Shown: positions 16,595 to 27,802 of the stretch, in pieces | How the letters are laid out: every line of letters begins with the position of its first letter | Position numbering within the stretch: position 1 is the first letter of the stretch | Origin: AP-15 sp963747735 | GTDB taxonomy: Bacteria > Pseudomonadota > Alphaproteobacteria > ATCC43930 > CGMCC-115725 | Assembly (NCBI GenBank): GCA_963747735.1 | Contig: CAVVGE010000019.1 | Location: forward strand, 62,001-126,000 | Direction: 5' to 3' | DNA length: 64,000 nucleotides | Notes under the pieces: generated by a model | Told to the model about the DNA's origin: nothing | The model's input: only the letters and a program-made list of their open reading frames with translations | Database searches by the model: none | Position numbers and translations under genes: made by a program

Positions 16595-18139
16595 TCAATT
16601 GCCGGCGAGCTCCGCTGTGGCCAAGGCCGCCGCATCTTGCAGTATCCGCGATGCCGGCAGCGTCACTCGCACTGTCGTCCCGCAGCCCTTTTCGCTGAGG
16701 ACGCGCAGCGAACCTTGATGCAGCTCGGTCAGGCGTCGTGCCAGTGGCAAGCCCAGGCCGGTGCCCTCGTGTCGCCGGGCGAGCCCGGTCTCGATTTGGC
16801 CAAACGGCTCGAGCGCGGTCTCGACTTCGGCCGCGGTCATCCCAACCCCAGTATCGCGCACCTGGAATATCACCCCGCCCGCCGCGTCGCGGTCGGCGGT
16901 GAGGACAACCGCTCCGCCGGGTTCGGTGAATTTGACCGCGTTCGACAGCAGGTTGAGGAGAATCTGCTTCAACCGCGTCCGGTCGACGACCAGACGCGGC
17001 ATTTCACCGCCGATTTCGACCGAGAGCCGCAACTCCCCTACCTCGGCGCGCTCGCGCAGCAGGGCGACGCACGCTGCCGCGACAGCACGGGGATCGACGC
17101 CCCGCTCCTCGCGCAGATCGAGCTTGCCGACCTCGACCCGCGCCAAGTCGAGGATATCGTTGATCACCGCCAGCAGATGCTCGCCGCTCTGGTGAATATA
17201 GCCGACCAATTCGCGCTGCCGCGGCGCCAGCGCGCCAAAGGTCCCGGCCAGCAGCGCTTCGGAAAAGCCGATGACGGCATTGAGCGGGGTGCGCAGCTCA
17301 TGGCTGGTATTGGCCAGAAATTGCGATTTGGCGAGGCTGGCCGCCTCTGCGGCCGCCTTGGCCTCGCGCAAGCGACGCTCGGCGCGCGCCGCCTCGGTAA
17401 CCTCGCGTGCCGCACCGCGATAGCCGAGAAACCGCCCGGCTGCGTCGAACCGCGGGTTGCCGCTGACCGACACCACCTGCTCGGGCTGGTCACCGACCCG
17501 TCTCGTATAGACAAAGTCGCGGAACGGCTCGTGCCGGTCGAGCACCCGCAAATGCTCGGCCCACTTGGCGCCGTCGGCGTCGTCGGGCGAGGCCAATTCA
17601 TGACGTGTGCGGCCGAGCCGAGTGCCCGGATCCTGGCCGAACCGGCGAATTGCGATCGAGGTATAGGTGAACCGATGGTCCGATCCGGTCTCCCAATACC
17701 AGTCCGAGCCCACCTCGGCAAAATCGCGCAGCCGCGCCTCGCTCTCACGCAGCGCCGCCACCGCCGCTTCGCGCTGCTGCGACCGCTCGTGCAACGATCT
17801 GGCCGCGTCCGCCATCGAGCGAAGCGCGGCATCGATTTCCATGATCCCGGTGCGGTGTTTCGCCGGGGCCCCGCCGTCGTTCAAAACCCCGACGGCCCGC
17901 GACAGCGCCCGCATCGAATGGATCAGCCATCCGGCCGCGACCAGCGCGGCGCAACCGCCCATTATCCGCAGGCCCGCGCCGATAACCGCGACTTCTCCGA
18001 GGGCCGGCAGCTCGGCCCAGCCTTGGATCAGCCGGCTGGGTGCCAGGATCGCAAAGAGCAGGGCGGGTATGATCGGCGCCCCGACCATCACGATGACAAG
18101 GGCGCGCAGCGACAGGCTCAGCTTGGCCGCAAACAGCAT
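16595..18139 (-). CDS. Membrane-bound PAS histidine kinase (orphan)
   Basis: A 514-residue sensor kinase. Two membrane segments (about residues 10-33 and 48-75) are followed by a short HAMP-like linker, a coiled coil near 105-135, a PAS domain at about 135-255 (SDWYWETGSDHRFTYT and RGAAREVTEA), and the kinase core. The phospho-acceptor is His280 in NTSHELRTPLNAV. The ATP-binding domain shows the N box (LLNLLSNAVKFTEP), DTGVGM and EGTGLGLPLARRL. No response regulator gene adjoins it, so its partner is encoded elsewhere. The end at 16595 leaves about 175 bp to the glgA start. Confidence 0.92.
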   Translation of the reverse strand: MLFAAKLSLSLRALVIVMVGAPIIPALLFAILAPSRLIQGWAELPALGEVAVIGAGLRIMGGCAALVAAGWLIHSMRALSRAVGVLNDGGAPAKHRTGIMEIDAALRSMADAARSLHERSQQREAAVAALRESEARLRDFAEVGSDWYWETGSDHRFTYTSIAIRRFGQDPGTRLGRTRHELASPDDADGAKWAEHLRVLDRHEPFRDFVYTRRVGDQPEQVVSVSGNPRFDAAGRFLGYRGAAREVTEAARAERRLREAKAAAEAASLAKSQFLANTSHELRTPLNAVIGFSEALLAGTFGALAPRQRELVGYIHQSGEHLLAVINDILDLARVEVGKLDLREERGVDPRAVAAACVALLRERAEVGELRLSVEIGGEMPRLVVDRTRLKQILLNLLSNAVKFTEPGGAVVLTADRDAAGGVIFQVRDTGVGMTAAEVETALEPFGQIETGLARRHEGTGLGLPLARRLTELHQGSLRVLSEKGCGTTVRVTLPASRILQDAAALATAELAGN

Positions 18140-18233
18140 CCCGGGGACCGCCTTCCGCGCCCATCGGACATGGAAGGGGTTGATTTTTGGTTAACGCCGA
18201 TTGGTCTGCCGTCCCGCCGCGATGGCCGCCACG

Positions 18234-18836
18234 TCAGGGATGGGCGGCGGGCGCCGTCCCCGAGGCCGTTGTCATGGTCGGCGCAGGCGTCACAAAGCCC
18301 GACCCGGCAGAGGGCGGAGCGCTCGCGGCAGGCACGACAAAGCCCGAACCCGAACCAGGCACCGACGCCGGCGCCGACGCGGTCGCCGACGCTGCGGGCG
18401 GGGAAGATTTGTGCACCACCCGCCGCTTTGCGTGATGAACGGGTTCCGGCTCGGCGTAGTAGACCGGCTGCATGTAATAGGGCGGCACGTTGTCGCCCTC
18501 GGCGTACATGCAGGCCGAGTAGGCCGCATCGTATTGCTGCTGGACAGTGGCCGTTGCCTGGGTGTTGAGGGCGACGGCATCCTGCCCGGCTCCGGTCATC
18601 ACGTTCAGCAACGCTGTGCCGGCGACCTGGTTGTTGGCTGCTTGCACGACGGGAGCAAGCTGCTGATTGGCTTGCGCTGTGCACGCGGCGTGGTCGGAAG
18701 CAAAGACCGCGGGCAGTTTGCCCGGCCCGGGCGTAGCGCTGACGGTTGGTCCCATCACGGTTGGGACGCATCCGGCCAGGACGATAATTTGCAACGTCGC
18801 TGCCGTCGCCGCCCATCTCCACTTTTTCATGTTCAT
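18234..18836 (-). CDS. Small lipoprotein, function unknown
   Basis: A 200-residue protein with a lipoprotein signal: MNMKKWRWAATAATLQIIV followed by LAGC, with the acylated Cys at about residue 23. The mature part has a region rich in Ala, Gln and Asn (about residues 50-105) that could be helical, a tyrosine patch PPYYMQPVYYAEPEP, and a long Ala/Pro/Ser/Gly tail that is probably disordered and could span the periplasm. GGAGGAG precedes the start. The start region faces the end of the next minus-strand gene at 18867 with a 30-bp gap, so the two may be co-transcribed. No domain is recognised. Confidence 0.8.
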   Translation of the reverse strand: MNMKKWRWAATAATLQIIVLAGCVPTVMGPTVSATPGPGKLPAVFASDHAACTAQANQQLAPVVQAANNQVAGTALLNVMTGAGQDAVALNTQATATVQQQYDAAYSACMYAEGDNVPPYYMQPVYYAEPEPVHHAKRRVVHKSSPPAASATASAPASVPGSGSGFVVPAASAPPSAGSGFVTPAPTMTTASGTAPAAHP

Positions 18837-18866
18837 CTCCTCCGGCCCGCCCTTGATTCGGGCACG

Positions 18867-19742
18867 TCAAGGTTGCCCCCACAAGCCTCGCTTCCCCTGG
18901 CGAGCCGCGGTTTCGCTGTCGCGATAACCTGGGCTGGCGCCCTCCCCGACTCGGCCGGCGCCGTTTAGAATGGCCGCCTCGGCAACATCGACCCCGGTGC
19001 CGGTAAAGCAGCGATAGCGGCCGGTTTGCGCATCCGGCTCGCACAGCAGGGCACCCTGGCCGCGCACCCAGCTCTCGAAGCCCTGCAGATCTTTCGGCGG
19101 CCCGGGGTCGATGCCGGAGAGGCGCAAACGCTGGTCAGCCACAACCAATGTCGCCGCATTCGGCACCTTGGTGACCGCCCCGCGGACCGTGCCGGGCTGG
19201 GAAGCGACCTCCGCTGCCCTCGGCTTTTGCCCGCCGGGCGATGGCGCGCTCGGCGATGGCGCGCTCGGCGACGAGGCGGCCGGTGACGGGGCGGCCGGTG
19301 ACGGGGCGGCCGGTGACGGGGCGGCAGGTTTGGTCACCGCCGCCGCAGCGGCATCGTTTTCGAACTCGATCACTTCCCGAGGCACATAGACAAGCGAGTG
19401 GTCGGGCAGCTCGATCCGTACCCAATGCTTGCCCGCGACGAGGCCGATCGCCTCGACTTCGGCACCGGCGCGGATTTCCCCAGCCGGCTTGCCGTTGGAC
19501 ACCGGGCGATCGAGCGCCTGGACCGTATCGCGCAGGCGGACTTTTTGGTTCAGCCACTCCTCGATCGCCGAAGACTGCGTCGTGGTGCTCGCGGCCGACG
19601 CCCCTGGCTCAGCCGCATCAGCGACGATCGGAGCAATCGAGACGGTCGCGGTGACGGCGAACAGGGCGAAGAGCAGCGCACCAGCGGCATTGCGATATAT
19701 GCAATGGCCCGTCGTCCCACCCCTACCCGTGTCGCTGTCCAT
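18867..19742 (-). CDS. Secreted SH3-like plus degenerate thermonuclease-like protein
   Basis: About 291 residues. A hydrophobic segment (AAGALLFALFAVTATVSIAP) near residue 20 acts as signal peptide. Then comes an SH3-like domain (VRLRDTVQALDRPVSNG to YVPREVIEFEN), a Pro/Ala/Ser linker built of repeated PAAPSPxAPSP units, and a C-terminal domain resembling staphylococcal nuclease: NAATLVVADQRLRLSGIDP, then a pair of Cys, then AAILNGAGRVGEGASPGY and the final KRGLWGQP. The usual catalytic Arg/Glu positions of thermonucleases are not clear, so activity is doubtful. ATG 19742 is used; an in-frame ATG at 19763 is equally possible and neither has a good ribosome-binding site. Confidence 0.7.
   Translation of the reverse strand: MDSDTGRGGTTGHCIYRNAAGALLFALFAVTATVSIAPIVADAAEPGASAASTTTQSSAIEEWLNQKVRLRDTVQALDRPVSNGKPAGEIRAGAEVEAIGLVAGKHWVRIELPDHSLVYVPREVIEFENDAAAAAVTKPAAPSPAAPSPAAPSPAASSPSAPSPSAPSPGGQKPRAAEVASQPGTVRGAVTKVPNAATLVVADQRLRLSGIDPGPPKDLQGFESWVRGQGALLCEPDAQTGRYRCFTGTGVDVAEAAILNGAGRVGEGASPGYRDSETAARQGKRGLWGQP
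19238..19325. repeat. 15-bp tandem repeats in the linker of the SH3/nuclease-like gene
   Basis: GCGGCCGGTGACGGG occurs three times without change at 19276-19290, 19291-19305 and 19306-19320. It is preceded by two copies of a related 15-mer (CGATGGCGCGCTCGG type). They encode the PAAPSP/SAPSP linker, and copy number probably varies by slippage. Confidence 0.85.
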
Positions 19743-20049
19743 ATGGCAAGACCACCAGCGCATCGGAAAATTCTTAAGAATTCAGTATGCCATAAATTTA
19801 GCGCTTTTGCAATCTCCGAACGAGTCGGGCCAGAATCGGGGTGGCATTGGGAAATCGTTAACGGACATTACGAAATTCTTGATTGACTTGCCGATCAGCA
19901 GTAGAATGGCCGTTGCCCGTTAGAGGGTGAGAACGACGTGGCGCACCTTCGGCTTTTCCAGCTACTGATCCGCGCTGCGCGGTTGAGCCAGACCCCGCGC
20001 GCTGTGGTGGCGCGGGTCGTCCATCGCGTCGCGATCGGTTTGGCGTGGC
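19743..20049. other. Spacer, AT-rich in its first third; possible displaced N-terminus of the FecR protein
   Basis: 19760-19815 is AT-rich and could hold divergent promoters. From a GTG at 19938 a frame reads AHLRLFQLLIRAARLSQTPR and then a hydrophobic VVHRVAIGLAW. A one-base break near 20047 would connect it to MVLLGGPVLAEDPP, making a longer signal sequence for the next gene. No RNA gene is seen. Confidence 0.5.
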
Positions 20050-22136
20050 ATGGTTCTCCTGGGCGGACCGGTTCTTGCCGAGGACCCGCCGACGCGTGTC
20101 GGCAGCCTCAACTACATCTCCGGAGAGGTCAGCTACGCGCTGCGCGGCGAAGAGGGCGAGCCCGGCAGCCCCGATGCGCTGTCCTGGACACAGGCCGATT
20201 TCAATCAACCGATATGCCAGGACATGTCGCTGAAAACCGGTGCGATGGCACGCGCCAGGGTCCGGATCGGTCCCGACGCGATCCAGCTGTCGGGCGGCAC
20301 CTCGCTCAACATGCTCAACCTCAACGACCAGCTGATCGAGGCCAGCGTCCCCTATGGCCGCATCCATCTGCGGCTCAGCGAGCTCGATCACGGCGAGGTC
20401 GTCGAGCTCGAAATGGCGCGCGGCTCGTTATGGCTGCTCCAGCCCGGCGATTACGACCTCGATACCGGGGCCGCCGATCAGCCGACGCGAATTGTCGTCT
20501 TCAGCGGCAAGGCGCGGTTTATCGGAGGCGAGAGCGACCTGCCGATCGCCGCCGGCCACGAGGTGCAGGTCAGCGGCAATTACCCGGCTGTCGTCGCCAC
20601 CGAGCGCCACAGCGACGAGCTGACCTTCAAGCTACCGGAGCCGTCCCAAGCGGCCACACCGGCCGCCCAACCCGCCGCCCAGCCGACCGTGCCACCGCCG
20701 GCTGCCGTCGAGCCCAAAGCCGCGCCGGCGAGCCAATCGCCGCCCGCCGTGCCTGAACCCCCGAAATCGGCGGAAGAGGCGCCGTCGGCCCCGCCGCCAT
20801 TGGCCCCCGCCGCAATCCCCGCCGCAACCCCCGCCGGCAGCCAAGGGGAACGGCGCGAAGCGCGCGTGGCGACCGCCGAAAATCCACGCGGCTCGTCCGA
20901 TGATTTTTTGTTTTGGGTCGAGGATCCCGACAACAACCCGCCGCCGGCTCAGCAATCGGCGCAGTACGTCTCGACCGGGGCGACCGGGTCCGAGGCGCTC
21001 GACCAATACGGCCAATGGCAGACCTTGCCCGATGCCGGGCCGACCTGGTTCCCGAGCTCGGTGCCGGACGGCTGGGCGCCCTACCGGTTCGGGCATTGGG
21101 AGTCGATCCCGCCCTGGGGCTGGACCTGGATCGACGACCAGCCTTGGGGTTTTGCGCCGTTTCATTACGGCCGCTGGATCAATGTCGACGGCCGTTGGGG
21201 ATGGGTTCCGGGGACGCCCGACCCGCACCCGGTTTACACCCCGGCGCTGGTAGCGTTTCTCGACGCGCCGGACGGTCCCGGTGGCGGCCCGGACGGCGGC
21301 CCCGATGTCGGCTGGTTTCCGCTCGGGCCCGGCGACGACTATGTGCCGTGGTACGCAGCGGGACCGGCCTATGTCGAGCGGATCAACGTTTTTTGGCACG
21401 GACCCTTTCACGATTTTGCCGGCCTCGACGGCGGCGGGTTCCGCCGGGATGTCGTGGCGCGACCAGCTTCTACAACCGGCGGTTTGCGACCGTCGTATCG
21501 CGCGAAGCCTTCGCCAATTCCCGCCGGCTCGACCGCGCACTGCGGCCGGTGTCGGCTGAGCGGCTGGAGCGGGCGACGGTGATGCGCGGCGCCCCGCGGG
21601 TCATGCCCACCGTGATGCGCAACGGCGAAGGCTTTGCCGGAGCGCGTGGCGCACCTGCGGCCGCCGCGGCGAGCCCGCGCGCCCAGCCCGGCGGCATTCG
21701 CTCCGCCAGCCCGGGCGAAGCCGAGCGAGGCCGTGCAAACCCGGCAGCCGGCCCGAGGCGCAACGTGCCCGCGCTCGCAACCGGTCGCGGCATCGAGCGG
21801 CCGCAACAAAATTTGGGGCACACTGAGACCGGGCACGCTGAGATCAAGCACAACGCAGCCGAGCCTTATCGCGGCAACGCGCAGCAATTCGGCCGGCCGC
21901 AATCGTTTCAGAACCCGGCGCAGGCTTATCGCGGCAATGCGCAGCAATTCGGCCGGCCGCAAATGCTTCAGAACCCGGCGCAAGCCGCTCGCGGCGGCAT
22001 GCCGTCGTTCGGCCAGCCACAAATGTTTCACACGCCGGCGGCGTCCTATCGCGGCGCCGCGACCTTCGGCCATGCGGCGGCCCCGGTGGCAGCTCGGCCG
22101 GCGCCGGCCGCCTCCGCAGCTGGCCACCATAAATAG
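20050..22136 (+). CDS. FecR-domain and DUF6600 envelope protein (one frame break)
   Basis: A predicted exported protein of about 695 residues. After MVLLGGPVLAEDPP, a FecR-like domain runs from VGSLNYISGEVSYALRG to about residue 200, with TGAMARARVRIGPDAIQL in it. A Pro/Ala-rich linker follows, then a Trp-rich DUF6600 region (GWAPYRFGHWESIPPWGWTW, APFHYGRWINVDGRWGWVPG). A single-base break at about 21455-21468 moves the frame; the rest resumes at TSFYNRRFATVVSREAF and ends with Gln/Pro repeats and GHHK. Unlike true FecR proteins there is no sigma factor or TonB receptor beside it. The start may really be GTG 19938 if a second indel sits near 20047. The next gene, a cyclase, begins 37 bp downstream. 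Confidence 0.75.
21866..22065. repeat. 60-bp tandem repeats encoding a 20-residue unit
   Basis: Three full units and a partial fourth. The first two are nearly identical in DNA and encode YRGNAQQFGRPQ-(S/M)-(F/L)-QNPAQA; the third is diverged (ARGGMPSFGQPQMFHTPAAS). They form the C-terminal tail of the DUF6600 protein, probably a flexible Gln/Pro-rich extension. Confidence 0.85.
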
Positions 22137-22173
22137 CCGATTTATCGCGCGGGCACTCTATCAGGGTCGGCGA

Positions 22174-23226
22174 ATGAGCGTGGAGGGGCAGTCACGCACC
22201 GAGCGAAGGTTGGCGGCGATCTTGGCCGCCGATGTCGTCGCCTATTCGCGGCTGATGGGTGCGGACGAGGAAGGGACCCTGTTTACGCTCAAAGCGGTCA
22301 GGCGCGAAATCACCGACCCCAGGATCGAGGAGCATAACGGCCGTATCGTCAAGACCACCGGCGACGGGCTCTTGGTCGAATTCGGCAGCGTGGTCGATGC
22401 GGTGCGCTGCGCCGTCGTGATCCAGCGCGAAATGGGCGCGCGCGCCAAACGGCGTCAGGACGCGCACCCGATGGTGCTGCGCATCGGCGTCAACCTCGGC
22501 GACATCATCATCGGCGAGGACGGCGACATCTTCGGCGACGGCGTCAATGTCGCCGCCCGCCTCGAAGCGCTGGCGCCGCCCGGAGGAATTTGCGTCAGCC
22601 GTGTCGTGCGCGATCAGGTGCGCGACAAGCTCGGCTTCGGCTTCGAGGATCTGGGCGAAAAGCAGGTCAAGAACATCTCGCGGCCGGTGCACGTCTTCAG
22701 CATCCCGCTCGGCGAGACGAAACCGGCATCGGACGGCGGACCGGAGCCCGGCCGGCAATCGCGCTCGGGCCGCGCTCTCACGGCGGCGATCGGCGGCGGC
22801 GCCGTAGCGGTGGTCCTCGCGGTCGTGCTGGTGCTGATCGTTGGGCAAAGGTCACGCGAACCGCCTCCCTCTTCCCGGGCGCCTCTCGTCCCGGTCATCG
22901 GCGAGGCGATATCCTTCGACAAGGACGGGGTCGGCCTCTCCAGATCCGACAATGCGACGCTCGACCGACAGGCGGTATTTTTGCGCGACAATCCAAGGAT
23001 CGCCGCCACGATCAAGGTCTATTGCACGCCGGACGAGGGTGCGCGCATCGGCATGGGCGCGCTCGCCGTCTTGCGCGCCAACAAGATCCGCGACGCCCTC
23101 ACGACGCGTGGGATCGCCCGCGACCGGATCAAGGCCGAAGGAGGCTGCGCGACCGGCAGCCCGCCTTCTCTCGCCGGAGCGCCCGCAGCTTCCCCCTACC
23201 GAGGGGCGGTGCTGGTCCGCAATTGA
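22174..23226 (+). CDS. Class III adenylate/guanylate cyclase fused to an OmpA-like domain
   Basis: A 350-residue protein. The cyclase domain (about 8-185) has both metal-binding Asp residues, D20 in LAADVVAYSRLM and D64 in TGDGLLVEF, and the transition-state Asn/Arg in GDGVNVAARLE (N125, R129). A hydrophobic segment at about 209-232 crosses the membrane. The C-terminal 100 residues (ISFDKDGVGLSRSDNATLDR, then LRANKIRDALTTRGIARDRI and AEGGCA) look like an OmpA/MotB peptidoglycan-binding domain. The cyclase would face the cytoplasm and the OmpA-like part the periplasm. Related alphaproteobacterial cyclases usually carry TPR repeats instead, so this fusion is notable. It follows the DUF6600 gene by 37 bp. 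Nucleotide specificity is not certain. Confidence 0.88.
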   Translation: MSVEGQSRTERRLAAILAADVVAYSRLMGADEEGTLFTLKAVRREITDPRIEEHNGRIVKTTGDGLLVEFGSVVDAVRCAVVIQREMGARAKRRQDAHPMVLRIGVNLGDIIIGEDGDIFGDGVNVAARLEALAPPGGICVSRVVRDQVRDKLGFGFEDLGEKQVKNISRPVHVFSIPLGETKPASDGGPEPGRQSRSGRALTAAIGGGAVAVVLAVVLVLIVGQRSREPPPSSRAPLVPVIGEAISFDKDGVGLSRSDNATLDRQAVFLRDNPRIAATIKVYCTPDEGARIGMGALAVLRANKIRDALTTRGIARDRIKAEGGCATGSPPSLAGAPAASPYRGAVLVRN

Positions 23227-23241
23227 AGCGGCCTCGATCGC

Positions 23242-24792
<1,551 letters not shown>

Positions 24793-24796
<4 letters not shown>

Positions 24797-24936
24797 TCCG
24801 GGGCGTGGGCGGAGCCCGCGAGCCCGGAACCCATGCACACCGGCGCTGACCAGGATCGCACCAGCATTCGCGCCAACCTGCCACGGTCCGTGTCCTTGGG
24901 TTCCGGGCTCGCCGCTTCGCGGCGCCCCGAAATGAC
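24793..24936. repeat. Inverted-repeat element between ilvB and ilvH
   Basis: One end, GTCATTCCGGGGC...GAGCCCGGAACCCA at 24793-24833, faces TGGGTTCCGGGCTCGC...GCCCCGAAATGAC at about 24898-24936 in inverted order, with about 65 bp between. This is the design of a small non-autonomous palindromic element. It supplies the ilvH start codon and could form a large hairpin in the ilv mRNA. Confidence 0.8.
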
Positions 24937-24967
24937 ATTGGCAGTGCCGTCCACCGAAGTCGCGCCT

Positions 24968-26731
24968 CTAGACCAGCACCATGCCTTCCTCGGAGACCGG
25001 CTTTTCGGCTTCGTCCTTGGGGCCGAGCAGCATTTCGTTGTGCGCGGCGCCGGACGGGATCATCGGGAAGCAATTCTCGGTCTGATCGACCGCGATGTCG
25101 AGGATCACGGCCCGGTTCTCGTTCAGCATCCAGAGAATCGCATCATCGACAGCGGCCGGATCTTCGATCCGCCTGCCGGCGGCGCCGAAGGCATCGGCCA
25201 ATTTGACAAAATCGGGCAGTGCCGCGGTGTAGCTCTCGGCATAGCGGCCGCCATGCAGCAATTCCTGCCACTGCCGCACCATGCCCATATATTGGTTGTT
25301 CAGGATGAACACCTTCACCGGCAGCCGGTACTGGGCGATCGTCGACATCTCCTGAATGTTCATCAGGATCGAGGCTTCGCCGGCGATGTCGATGACGAGC
25401 GCGTCGGGGTGCGCGACCTGGACGCCGAGGGCCGCCGGCAAACCATAGCCCATCGTGCCGAGCCCGCCCGAGGTCATCCACCGCCGCGGCTCTTCGAACT
25501 TGAAGTATTGCGCCGCCCACATCTGGTGCTGGCCGACCTCGGTGGTGACATAGAGATCGCGGCCACGGGTCAGCGCATAGAGCCGCTCCAGCGCGTATTG
25601 CGGCTTGATCAAATCGCGCCGGCCCCGGTCGTAGCGCAGGCAGTCGCGGGCGCGCCAGCCCTCGATCGCGCGCCACCATCTCGCGCGCTCGCTGGCGATG
25701 CCGGCATCGCGCGATTGCGGCCAATCGGCGAGCATCGCCGCAACAGCCTCGCCGACATCGCCGATGATCGGCAAGTCGACACGGACATTCTTGTTGATCG
25801 AGGACGGGTCGATGTCGATGTGGATTTTTTTCGAGGCCGGCGAGAAGGCGTTGAGCCGGCCGGTCACCCGGTCGTCGAAGCGGGAGCCGACCGCGATCAT
25901 CAGATCGCAATCGTGCATCGCCCAGTTCGCCTCGTAGGTGCCGTGCATGCCGACCATGCCGAGAAAATGCGGGTCGCTTGCCGGAAAGGCGCCGAGCCCC
26001 ATCAGGGTCAAGGTGCAGGGCGCGTCGGCGAGGCGCACCAGCTCGGTAAAGCGCGCGCACGCCTCGGGCCCGGAATTGATCAGCCCGCCGCCGCCATAGA
26101 ACAACGGCCGCCTGGCCTCGGCGATCATACCGAGCGCGGCCCCGATCCGCGCCGGCTCGGGCGAACGCTGCGGGCGATAGCTCTTGTGCCGCCCTTCCTC
26201 GGGCCCCGTATATGGCCCCGGCGCGAACAGCACATCTTTCGGCAAATCGACGACGACCGGTCCCGGCCGGCCGCTTTTGGCGACATAAAACGCCTCGTGG
26301 ATCATCCGCGCCAGATCGCGCACATCCTTGACCAGATAGTTGTGCTTGGTGCAGGGCCGGGTGATGCCGGTGGTATCGGCTTCCTGAAAGGCGTCGTTGC
26401 CGATCAGATGGGTCGGCACCTGGCCGGTCAGACAGACCACCGGGACCGAGTCCATCAACGCGTCGGTCAGCCCGGTGACCGCATTGGTGGCCCCAGGGCC
26501 GCTCGTCACCAGCACAACGCCGACCCGGCCGGTCGAGCGGGCATAGCCTTCGGCGGCGTGGACAGCGCCGCCCTCCTGCCGCACCAGGATATGGCGCAAC
26601 GCGTTCTGCTTGTAGAACGCGTCGTAAATCGGCAGCACGGCCCCGCCGGGATAGCCGAAAATAACCTCGACGCCCTGGTCGACCAGCGCCTTGAGAACGA
26701 TTTCAGCGCCGCTCAACGGCTCGGCCGTCAT
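24968..26731 (-). CDS. ilvB: Acetolactate synthase large (catalytic) subunit
   Basis: A 587-residue thiamine-diphosphate enzyme that joins two pyruvates or pyruvate and 2-oxobutyrate. The N-terminal domain has VIFGYPGGAVLPIYDAF and the catalytic Glu in RQEGGAVHAAEGYARSTG. The central FAD domain has DDRVTGRLNAFSPASK. The C-terminal TPP motif reads IAGEASILMNIQEMSTIAQY with NNQYMGMVRQWQ. ATG 26731 has AAGGAG 6 nt upstream and is preferred to TTG 26752. It is first in the ilvB-ilvH-ilvC operon. An inverted-repeat element separates it from ilvH. Confidence 0.97.
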   Translation of the reverse strand: MTAEPLSGAEIVLKALVDQGVEVIFGYPGGAVLPIYDAFYKQNALRHILVRQEGGAVHAAEGYARSTGRVGVVLVTSGPGATNAVTGLTDALMDSVPVVCLTGQVPTHLIGNDAFQEADTTGITRPCTKHNYLVKDVRDLARMIHEAFYVAKSGRPGPVVVDLPKDVLFAPGPYTGPEEGRHKSYRPQRSPEPARIGAALGMIAEARRPLFYGGGGLINSGPEACARFTELVRLADAPCTLTLMGLGAFPASDPHFLGMVGMHGTYEANWAMHDCDLMIAVGSRFDDRVTGRLNAFSPASKKIHIDIDPSSINKNVRVDLPIIGDVGEAVAAMLADWPQSRDAGIASERARWWRAIEGWRARDCLRYDRGRRDLIKPQYALERLYALTRGRDLYVTTEVGQHQMWAAQYFKFEEPRRWMTSGGLGTMGYGLPAALGVQVAHPDALVIDIAGEASILMNIQEMSTIAQYRLPVKVFILNNQYMGMVRQWQELLHGGRYAESYTAALPDFVKLADAFGAAGRRIEDPAAVDDAILWMLNENRAVILDIAVDQTENCFPMIPSGAAHNEMLLGPKDEAEKPVSEEGMVLV

Positions 26732-26816
26732 GACAGGCTCCTTCGGCTGCAAACCGGCAGGGATGTCGGCCGCCGCAAGTGTCGGAGGCCCGTGCCGGGG
26801 CGCGCACCCTAGTGGG

Positions 26817-27802
26817 CTAGCCCCGCCGGGTCAACACCCGATGATAAATAAACTGACGTGAGCACCGCAGCAAACTTTCCGAAAATTGCTCATTCAATGT
26901 CAGATCAGGTGCGACCTGATGTCGAAACCAGGTGACCTGACGCTTGGCGTAGCGCCGCGTCGCCCGTTGCCCGGCGGCAATTGCGGCGTCGAGCGACAAC
27001 TCGCCGCGCAGGTGCCGCATAAGCTCGGGAAGGCCTACCGCCTTCATCGCCGGCAGATCCGCGTCGAGGCCGCGGGCCGCGAGCGCGGCGGCCTCCTCCA
27101 GCGCTCCGGCATCGACCATCGCCGCGAACCGTGCGTCGCAGGCCGCATAAAGCGGTTCCCGCGGCGGCATCAACAGGATCACGGCAAAGCGATAGGGCGG
27201 CTTCGCATGACCTCGCTCGCGCCACACGCAGATCGGCACACCCGTCGCGCGCACGACCTCATAGGCGCGGATCAGCCGTAGCCGATCACCGGGAGCCAGC
27301 CGTTGCGCGCTTTCCGGATCGAGCTGCGCCAAGCGGTCGCGAAACGCGGCACCGCCTAGCGCATGATGCAATGCCGCCGCTTCGGCGCGCACTGGCTCGG
27401 GGATGTCGGGGATCGGCGCCAGCCCTTGGCACAGCGCGCGAAGATAAAGACCGGTGCCCCCGACCAGGATCGGCGGACGCCCGGCGGCGGCCGCAGCGGC
27501 GATCTCGGCGAGGGCCTGCACGCGCCACTCCGCCGCCGAGCCGCGCCGGCCCGCATCGAGATAGCCATAGAGGCGATGCGGCGCCCGAGCTTCGGCGACG
27601 GCATCGGGCCGGGCGGTCAGGATGCGCAGGTCGCGATAGCATTGCAGGCTGTCGGCATTGATGACGATGCCGCCGAGATCGGCGGCAAGGGCGAGGGCGA
27701 GCCCCGATTTTCCGCTCGCCGTCGGCCCGGTGACGATGACGATGGGCGGCGCCGGCTTGTCGGCTTTGCCGGTTTCGCGATATGCCGACGGGCCGTGCGC
27801 AT
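26817..27802 (-). CDS. miaA: tRNA dimethylallyltransferase (start region unclear)
   Basis: Transfers an isopentenyl-type group to A37 of tRNAs that read UNN codons. The P-loop GPTASGKSGLALALA, the substrate Asp in NADSLQCYRDLRILTARP, VGGTGLYLRALCQGL and the C-terminal RRYAKRQVTWFRHQ are all present. The frame carrying the domain has no usual start codon upstream of PIVIVTGPT. An ATG at 27802 with TGAGGG ahead of it is in a different frame and would give MRTARRHIAKPAKP, so a one-base indel between about 27745 and 27800 is the simplest explanation. The 5' end overlaps the divergent serB start by a few bases. It may be normally expressed if the indel is a sequencing error. Confidence 0.88.
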
